In this document: in pieces, positions 57,532 through 64,000 of the stretch | Layout of the letters: every line of letters starts with the position of its first letter | Position numbering within the stretch: the first letter of the stretch is position 1 | Assembly (NCBI RefSeq): GCF_019649055.1 | Contig: NW_026570263.1 | Coordinates: 806,001 to 870,000, forward strand | Length of the DNA stretch: 64,000 nt | Direction: 5' to 3' | Source of the DNA: Paramacrobiotus metropolitanus | Lineage: Eukaryota > Tardigrada > Eutardigrada > Parachela > Macrobiotidae | Translations under genes and position numbers: made by a program | Notes under the pieces: generated by a model | The model's database searches: none | The model's input: only the letters and a program-made list of their open reading frames with translations | What the model was told of the DNA's origin: nothing

Positions 57532-59770
57532 ATGAAACAGCTACAAAAAGCGTTTAGACTCTCAACTACTACTGTTGCAGTCTTACCCAACCGCGTCTTT
57601 ACAAGAAAAAAGTTTACACGCTCGCTCGCTTGCACTAAGGGCGGTTACGACCTTTATACTAGTGCGATTGCCGTTGTCGACTGGTGTCAGATAATGAGCG
57701 GACTGCCGTTCGGCGAACCGCCGCTGCTGGCCAGACGGACCGGCCTGCTGTATACGCGCCATGAAATCCTCCTGAATCGGAACATGAACGCCACGACGCA
57801 GCGTATCTTCAGTGCATGCACAGCGGCCGACGCGTGCCAGTTGCTGGACAGCTTCCGGCAAGTGTACCGGGTGCAGCCGGCGGCGGCGCTGGCCGGGCGC
57901 GGGCCCGGGCCCGGGACGGAGGCGGATGAGGCGGCCATGGAGGAGAGTTGCCGCTTCCATCTGCGCATCGGCCCGGATCCGCATCGGTGCACGTTCATTG
58001 TCGTCGGCAGCCAGGCCGACACCGCCCACATGCACCGGACAGCGGCAGCACTGCACAAGATACTGGAGCAGTATGCTGCGTGCCGTGCCGGTCGCTTATC
58101 AAGCCACACGACTACGACTGCGTCGCACCAAACTCTTCTCAGTGAACGCTTCGCGCTGTCTGCCGGTGCGTCTGTTTTGCACCAAATTATATTTATACTT
58201 ATCGTTACATCAGTTATACAGTTCCTATACAGTGGACGACAAAAAGAAGTTGATAAGGCGCGACTAGCTGAACACTGGCTGGCCGATTTCAACTTCGTCC
58301 TCCATTGTACGTACAATTCTATACAAATCGTACGAGTATACATACGGTACATGTGCATATGCGTTTCTATACAGTACATAATTTACGAGTAAATATGTAC
58401 ATAAATATATACAGATCCCAGTATGCTATACGGCGTTATTGTTACAATTGTCGTGCACAACAGAAAGAAGAGAGAAACAAACAAATTATCATAGCATGAA
58501 TTATAGTCTATACTCTGTAGTAGGTGCTGTTCTACAACTGTGAATGGATATACAGATATATACATAGATATTCCGCATGTGCGTGCAAATTGTGAAGAAC
58601 GAGTACGTACGTTTAGAAAATATCTCTATTATACGATTATATGTCATGATTTACAACCGACGTACACAGAAGAAAACTTACCTCGTGCCTCGTTTGTAAT
58701 TTGAAGGATATACGCGTTGTATAGGTATCGGAAGCGGAAGCGGAAGTAACGGCAAACGGGTCATGGCTGCCAGTGCCGGCATAACTGGTGCTGCTGAGGC
58801 TAGTTTGCGCCGTCTGCCACTTGCACTCTTGACGGAGATCCTGGAAGATTTGGACCTGCATACGCAGGCGCACGCCATACGGTACAGTACAAGGAAGATA
58901 TTGTAATGTACTGTAGCTACAGCTGAAGTACTGTATGTCTACATTATAAACTACAGTAGAGTACCGTAATAACTTGTATAGTATTTACTTAATTGTAAAT
59001 TAATTTTTATCTGTCTCTCCATCCTGCAGAGTGTGTGCGTTGTGGCGAGCGATCCTGGGCGATCCGGGCACGACGCAGCACATCAGTGTCCTGACGGACA
59101 GTTTACACAGTACTACTACACGCTGCGGTGACCATAGTTACTGCTGTCGCTGCGCGATGCTGCTGAGCCGGGTCATCACGCCCAAAACGCGCAGTCTCAG
59201 CCTCATCGCACGCGGCCACGACTGGCCGGGGGAGCCGTTCAACTGGCACATCCTGTGTTATGTGCAGAAGTTATGGAAAGCTATGCGCCTCCAGCTGCCG
59301 TTCCTCGTACTGAAGGCCTTCTGCCTGGATTACATGCACCCGGAAATACTATTGGGCTTCGAAGACCATTGTGACCAACTGATCGTCGACGGACTGGAGA
59401 TGCGCGGGACGCTGTTCAACGACATGCAGACAGCAGTTGAAGGCTGGCCGTTACCGGCTCACGAAATGCCCTTTATTAACGAACCCTGACCCGATTTCAA
59501 TTTCGATCCCGACTCCCATCCGGCAGCGCATGTCCAGGCACAGCAGCTGTCCATTCTGGATGCAACGCTTATCTGCGTACCCCGGCTGATCTGCCGGTGG
59601 CAGCGGGACGGCCGGGAGCACTTCAGCCGGCGCTTCATGTGGGCCATGGACCGGGCCTTTCCCCCGGCCAGCGCCGCCGTGCTGGCCAAAGTGGCGGCTG
59701 TACACGCTCGCTGGTGCCACACCTTCGCCTACCCACACCAATGGATCGGCATCCGTTACTTCTTTAGCAG

Positions 59771-60350
59771 GCAAGTTTTAACGTTCATGTTCAATTATTT
59801 ATTGTTATATATATACGACCATTTATTGCCAGTAGAGTATATACAATATATCTTATATATATGTATACGTATATACATACTTGATACTTTTATATATTGT
59901 ATGTATGATTTATTTGCTGCAATTACGTATGGGTTTACTCATAATATTATGCAAAAAACTAGCGGAAAAAACAGTTTGTAAAAACAGTTGTTTTTAGTTG
60001 TAAAAAACAATTAAAAAATGTTGTTAACCACATCAGTGCAGCGAGCAAGCGCCATACCACTGGAAAATGGTAGTGGATTTGTGGAACTGAAAAAGCGCGA
60101 CGTACACTCTTCGGGGCGTTAGACAAACTCCGCTATGGAGCGTGTAGTCTTGGCGAAGGCTTAATTGCATTTGCAGCAACTCGGGCTTCGTGCTCGCTGC
60201 AAACAATGTTTAATGGCGCAGTATACGTACGCGTATGATATCTATTGTATATATTAGAGCATACACGCGTCTATATAATTATATAGAAGACAACCTACTG
60301 CGTTTCTTTCATGGCAATGTCGCTAGCTGTCTTATGCTTTCCGGCTGCAG
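59771..60350 (+). other. GC-AG intron of gene C
   Basis: The exon ends 'tttagcag' and the intron starts 'gcaagttt', the usual GC-AG donor consensus. The acceptor is 'ccggctgcag' at 60350. The phase is 2, identical to gene B's GT-AG intron at this place (6201-5989). Confidence 0.7.
60037..60201. mobile_element. Possible MITE-like element
   Basis: The 11-bp ends 'tgcagcgagca' (60037-60047) and 'tgctcgctgca' (60191-60201) are exact inverted repeats enclosing 143 non-coding bases within the last intron of gene C. No clear target-site duplication is seen, so this could be chance. Confidence 0.25.
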
Positions 60351-60539
60351 GTACAGCGGATTCCAGCCGGATGGCAGTCGGCATGCATACGCATGGGACG
60401 ATGCCGGCTTGAGAAGTGTCGACATCCGCCAACTCAGCAACATGACACTGTGGGGCATCGCCGAGGTTTACAACGTATAAAAGCGGCTGTAGGGGACGCT
60501 GCCTGCTGGGACGCCGTGGCCAGCGCGCACGTGATGGCC

Positions 60540-60960
60540 ATATCTCGGAAAGGCCTGCCGGTGTCGGCCGAGCTGGAGATCGTCAGCATGCCGGTGGCCA
60601 TGGAGGAGTTCAACTGCCACGTCAGCCGCCAGGGGCAGGGCACCGCGATGGGCCGCAGTCGGACGCTCGGCCAGGAGCAGATCCAGCTCATGAAGGACAT
60701 TCGCCGTCGCGGCAATTGAACAAGGCGGCCGCGCAGAACTGCCGCCGCCGGAAGGTGGTGATGCAGTGGTACTGACCTTTATGTTTCCGCGCGTGTTGAT
60801 TGCGCTGATATCGATGGGATACGGTGTTGTGCTGTCTTCGCGTTGTGCAAATCAATTCTTTGGCATTAAAAGGCATTATTACTACTGCACTGGATAGCGG
60901 GAGCGGAATAGTTAGTGGGTGTTGAGCAGCTGAATGCACATTTTCATGTATAATAATTTT
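60540..60960 (+). pseudogene. Second copied cnc exon plus cnc 3' flank
   Basis: 60555-60755 matches the cnc CNC exon (GLPVSAE, EEFNCHVSRQGQG, QEQIQLMKDIRRRG), with a shift soon after RRRG (stop at 60717-60719). DNA homology resumes through 'gcagaactgccgccgccgga'. It then jumps to sequence matching cnc's 3' flank (47262-47440), so about 650 bases of the parent, including the last exon, are missing. It starts about 70 bases after the stop of gene C's last exon. No bZIP product is possible. Confidence 0.85.
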
Positions 60961-61084
60961 GAAACATGTACACCATGTGCATATGTGCAACTCGATCGAA
61001 AGCACTGTACAGTACTTGCAGATTCACGCTTTACATACAGTATTATCGACCGAAGCGTAGCGAAGGTCATCTATGTTCAGCGAA

Positions 61085-61480
61085 TATGGAAAATCTGGTG
61101 TCCGTCCGTCGGTCACTGCCACTAAATGCACATGTGCGCAGTGGCCGTTTCTTTCAAATGCACACATGCGCCGTGGCCGTATATACTCCCGGCCTATGTA
61201 ACTCGTGGTATCCGTCCGTCGGTCACCGCATATGAAAGTGAATAGATACAGTGGGCGTTTATACTCACGATACATATACAGTAACTTGTCGTGTATGTGC
61301 GTTGGTCACCGCCACCAAATGCACATATGGACAGTAGTATTTGTTACTGGATACACACAACTCACAAGCTCCGTGGCCGTTATACTAACGCCCCATGAAC
61401 TTGGTGGTATCGTCCGTCACCGCACACAAAACGGAAAGGGCCCGGTGGCCGTTTATACACTCACGGCTTGTAATAGCCGT
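61085..61480. repeat. Degenerate tandem repeat, roughly 80-120 bp
   Basis: Words such as 'gtccgtccgtcggtcac', 'ccgtggccgt', 'aaatgcacat' and 'tatactc' recur at uneven spacing between 61085 and 61480. No fixed unit could be defined by eye. Confidence 0.45.
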
Positions 61481-63206
61481 AGTATCATTTCTTTAGTTCC
61501 AGTCCCCTTTGGTTCCGGTGCGATATTTACTAACTGTAAAAATTGTCCTTATGCAGATGTTTTCCCAAAAATACTTTAGAATACTTGAGCCGCTCGATGA
61601 TAAAGCACTACCTCGTACGGAAAAAAGTCACACGAAGCTCCATGTGCGATGTCTGTAATGTGTTACGTGTGCGGCGAAATAAAAAAAAACTACACCCGTT
61701 GCCATTTCTGTTACAGACAAAATTTAAAAAGTGTTGTCTAACAGTGCCTTTACGTAATACTGGCACAGCCATTCTCGGGCTCTGTAAAACGTCCGTCGTA
61801 ATTTGTCCCAATTATGCTATCTAGGTTTTCAAAAATTTGCGACTGACCGGTAGAAATGAGCATCAAAAACTCTTACCAGACTCCCTATTGCCCCCTCACC
61901 TGACCATCGTTGAAGAGGCAACCTTCGGCAAGAACGATGAAATGAGAGTTCTGCACCGAAATCGTAATTTTTGAATTGCAATTGCCGTAATCTATTACTT
62001 TTACATATAAACATTCAAATTGCCGCCAGCGTTGACAGTGTATCACCAAGATAAAACAAAACATTCATCAAAAAATAATTCTTGTAATAGGAAAATTACT
62101 TAGAATGAATGAATTAGAATGAATTCAGCTAAATTATAAATATTAGTGAAAAGTCGCCATGTGTGTGTTGCTTTAGGGAACTTAATAATTTCTGAGATTC
62201 GAAATGTGATTCCAGCATGAAGAACTTCACTTTCACAGCTAAGGAAACTGTCCGGGAAAAATTTACGCAGTTGTAGGAGCAACGAGATGTCCGTATCTGT
62301 CTGGGCGGTTTTACCGGTTATGGATTTTGCTGTATGTTGTACGGGTTATAGTTTTTGATGCAACATCCATTTTACTAATTTGCTGCAGCTCTGCAGAAGA
62401 TAAAGTATTGTAAACGGGTTCTAAATATGCTAATAATTGTAAACATCGCATAATGCAGTGGCACTGGAAACGACGACCTAAATATAAATCTATCTTATAT
62501 TCCTGCTACGCTTCGGTCATGCAGTGCCCGCCAAGAGCGAGTGCACTTTTCTAGTAATTATAGCATCGGCAATAGCCAGTACCACCCGATTAACAAGAAA
62601 TGCAAGCGCTGGTACACTACTTGCTAGTTAGAATCTAAACATTAAATTGTTAAAGAAAAAACCAAAGTCTCGGCCTTCTCTTGCGTTAAAAAGGTAAACG
62701 TACTCAAAAAAGCCGGAGAATTTCCTTTAACAGCTGCTAGACTAAAACGCTGTTGAAGAAAAGCGACCGAAAAAATTTTACGGCCCATGAAATGCAACAG
62801 GGCAAACACTTCCTTACAGATACACAATAAAATAGCTTTGCAGCGGCTGCTGATGCGGCAGCCGCCCAAGACGTGGGCGGCCGTGCGCTACGGGAGGGGG
62901 GGGGGGCGGTCAGCCGGATGCCGAAGCGCAGCTGCCGCCCGCGGTCCGTCTATTTGCAGGTAGCTGTCGCCGAGTGGGAGGGCGCAGGGCGACGCGGCGA
63001 CCACCGATGAGCGTCGTGGCGAAATATTTCAACCGCGCCTGTCAATAAATTCAAAATTAGCATGAGTTGCTTTATGTAGAATCGAGACGTTGCAAATAAT
63101 GTGCAATTCGAAAAGTGTCTAACGGAAGCAGCTTTGGAGTCCTGGTTACAGCAGACGCAGTGCGAAACCCCACCAGATTTTATTCGGAAATTTCAATACG
63201 AGGACA
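61481..63206. other. Intergenic, no gene seen
   Basis: Contains a copy (62570-62640) of the tail found at 8840-8910, with 'gcgctggtacactactt' near-identical. A GC-rich patch lies at 62840-63010 with a run of G at about 62896-62906 and possible coding flavour but no defensible frame. Confidence 0.4.
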
Positions 63207-63937
63207 TTTGGGTGCTGTGAACATACCCTGCACGATTAGGCTGCGATGAACAGCCGGCTAAATTAATGGCAGTCGATTGCCTCAACCGTGTATGCCATCC
63301 TGGGCGGCTGGCAAACCAGCCCGTAATGTTACGAAATTGGTCGCATCCACGGATTTTAAACAGATTTTCTCCATAGACTGGTATGCTAACTTCAGATGCG
63401 TGTCATTCTTGATTTTGAAAATGAAACTGTTCAAGTCATATACCAAACGGCAGAAAATTAATTTTCACGATTTTTGACACCAAACAAGTTGCAGTTTATG
63501 GCGTGAAAGACAAGTTATAGCTGTTTGAAGTTTCTCGTAGACACAGCATAGAATCGCCGCGTGGGACCCTTGATCGTGAATTGTATGCTAAGTCTACGAG
63601 AAAACTAAAATGGCTGTAACTTGTTTCATTTGCCACAAACCACAACTTCTTTGGTCTCAAAAATCGTGAAAATTAATTTTCTGTCGTTTGGTATATGACT
63701 TGAACAGTTTCATTTTCAAAATCAAGAATGACACGCATCTGAAGTTAGCATGCCAGTCTATGGAGAAAATCTGTTTAAAATCCGTGGATGCGACCAATTT
63801 CGTAACATTACGGGCTGGTTTGCCAGCCGCCCAGGATGGCATACACGGTTGAGGCAATCGACTGCCATTAATTTAGCCGGCTGTTCATCGCAGCCTAATC
63901 GTGCAGGGTATGTTCACAGCACCCAAATGTCCTCGTA
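63207..63937. repeat. 731-bp palindrome (foldback, long hairpin)
   Basis: The left arm from 63207 and the right arm ending at 63937 are reverse complements. The outer 270 or so bases differ at only a few sites; the 66-codon frames on opposite strands (63277-63477 and 63657-63857) differ by one residue, Y versus H. The arms get more divergent toward the centre but still pair at 'gtttctcgtagac' and 'gtctacgagaaaac'. The central loop is about 30 bases (63553-63583). A transcript would fold into a long double-stranded RNA. The frames look like palindrome by-products, not genes. Confidence 0.93.
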
Positions 63938-64000
63938 CGCGTGGGATGCGCCAATGATTGAGCGGGACATTTCCATGTTGATGTCGAGTACAGAAGGAAA

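Larger units (their letters stand above)
51441..57640. other. 6.2-kb insertion splitting gene C
   Basis: Compared with genes A and B, everything between the two coding pieces is extra. It holds, in order, a hairpin cluster, a 123-124-bp satellite, a GTTACC-rich stretch, a LINE fragment, a satellite of about 170 bp and unassigned AT-rich DNA. The left edge is abrupt, at a repeat of 'gcgagcgaa'. Confidence 0.65.
51044..60480 (+). pseudogene. Tudor-like/F-box protein, gene C (interrupted)
   Basis: Pieces in order are: the N-terminal Tudor-like exon 51044 to about 51440 (MDCRLVDPGFRRLWVG, ECWLGYIQDI, HVLVDFASS); a middle exon about 57650-58141 (SAIAVVDWCQIMSGLPFGEP, FHLRIGPDPHRCTFIVVGSQ); the F-box exon 58725-58881 (LRRLPLALLTEILEDLDLHT); exon 59030-59770 (VCALWRAILGDPGTTQH onward); and the last exon 60351-60480 (YSGFQPDGSRHAYAWDDAGL). 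The first two pieces are one exon in genes A and B but lie 6.2 kb apart here, and no phase-consistent splice joins them cleanly. An in-frame TGA sits at 59487-59489, after MPFINEP, while homology continues beyond it (FSRRFMWAMDRAFPPASAAV). The last intron starts with gcaagt, a GC-AG intron. The gene is therefore probably broken, though a shorter product from the downstream exons is not excluded. Confidence 0.7.

Noticed and set aside
63277-63857. Two 66-codon proteins with identical sequence on opposite strands
   Set aside because: They are the two arms of the palindrome. There is no start context, partner exon or recognised domain.

Overview
This window is animal nuclear DNA. It carries spliced genes with mostly short GT-AG introns, long AT-rich intergenic stretches, and metazoan families: neurabin/spinophilin, PA2G4 and a cap'n'collar bZIP factor. 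A small invertebrate fits best. Tardigrade is my guess from the gene set and the divergent F-box family, but nothing in the window proves it. All exon models below were derived by hand from splice sites and reading-frame phase. The models for Spn, PA2G4, the PNGase F-like gene, the Cys-rich gene and cnc each close to a whole number of codons.

Layout. 1-11.7 kb is a repeat-rich left arm with minus-strand members of a Tudor-like/F-box family: gene A (1031-2328, continuing off the left edge) and gene B (5838-10221). It also holds stray pieces of a further copy, a copied cnc exon (3445-3842) and non-LTR retroelement debris. 12.9-20.3 kb is spinophilin/neurabin (minus strand, ten coding exons, 1382 aa). 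It is divergent from PA2G4/EBP1 (21.3-24.1 kb, plus strand, nine exons, 431 aa). PA2G4 converges on a secreted PNGase F-like amidase with a PA domain (24.5-29.4 kb, minus strand, nine exons, 849 aa). At 31.7-32.9 kb is a small secreted Cys-rich protein. 37.5-47.1 kb is a cnc/Nrf-type gene with three candidate alternative first exons (long nuclear, ER-anchored and short forms). 47.6-64 kb is a right arm with a third F-box copy, gene C (51.0-60.5 kb, plus strand). Gene C is split by about 6.2 kb of satellites, hairpin clusters and retroelement debris, and is followed by a second copied cnc exon. A palindrome of about 730 bp closes the window.

How it fits together. The two arms are an inverted duplication of the same module (F-box gene, its terminal exon, then a cnc exon fragment), and they flank a quiet core of conserved single-copy genes. 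The cnc gene in the core is the source of the fragments in both arms. The most unusual points are the arm structure, an insertion in gene B that appears to have become a frame-restoring intron, the foreign-looking satellite and hairpin block inside gene C, the terminal palindrome, and an animal PNGase F-like enzyme.
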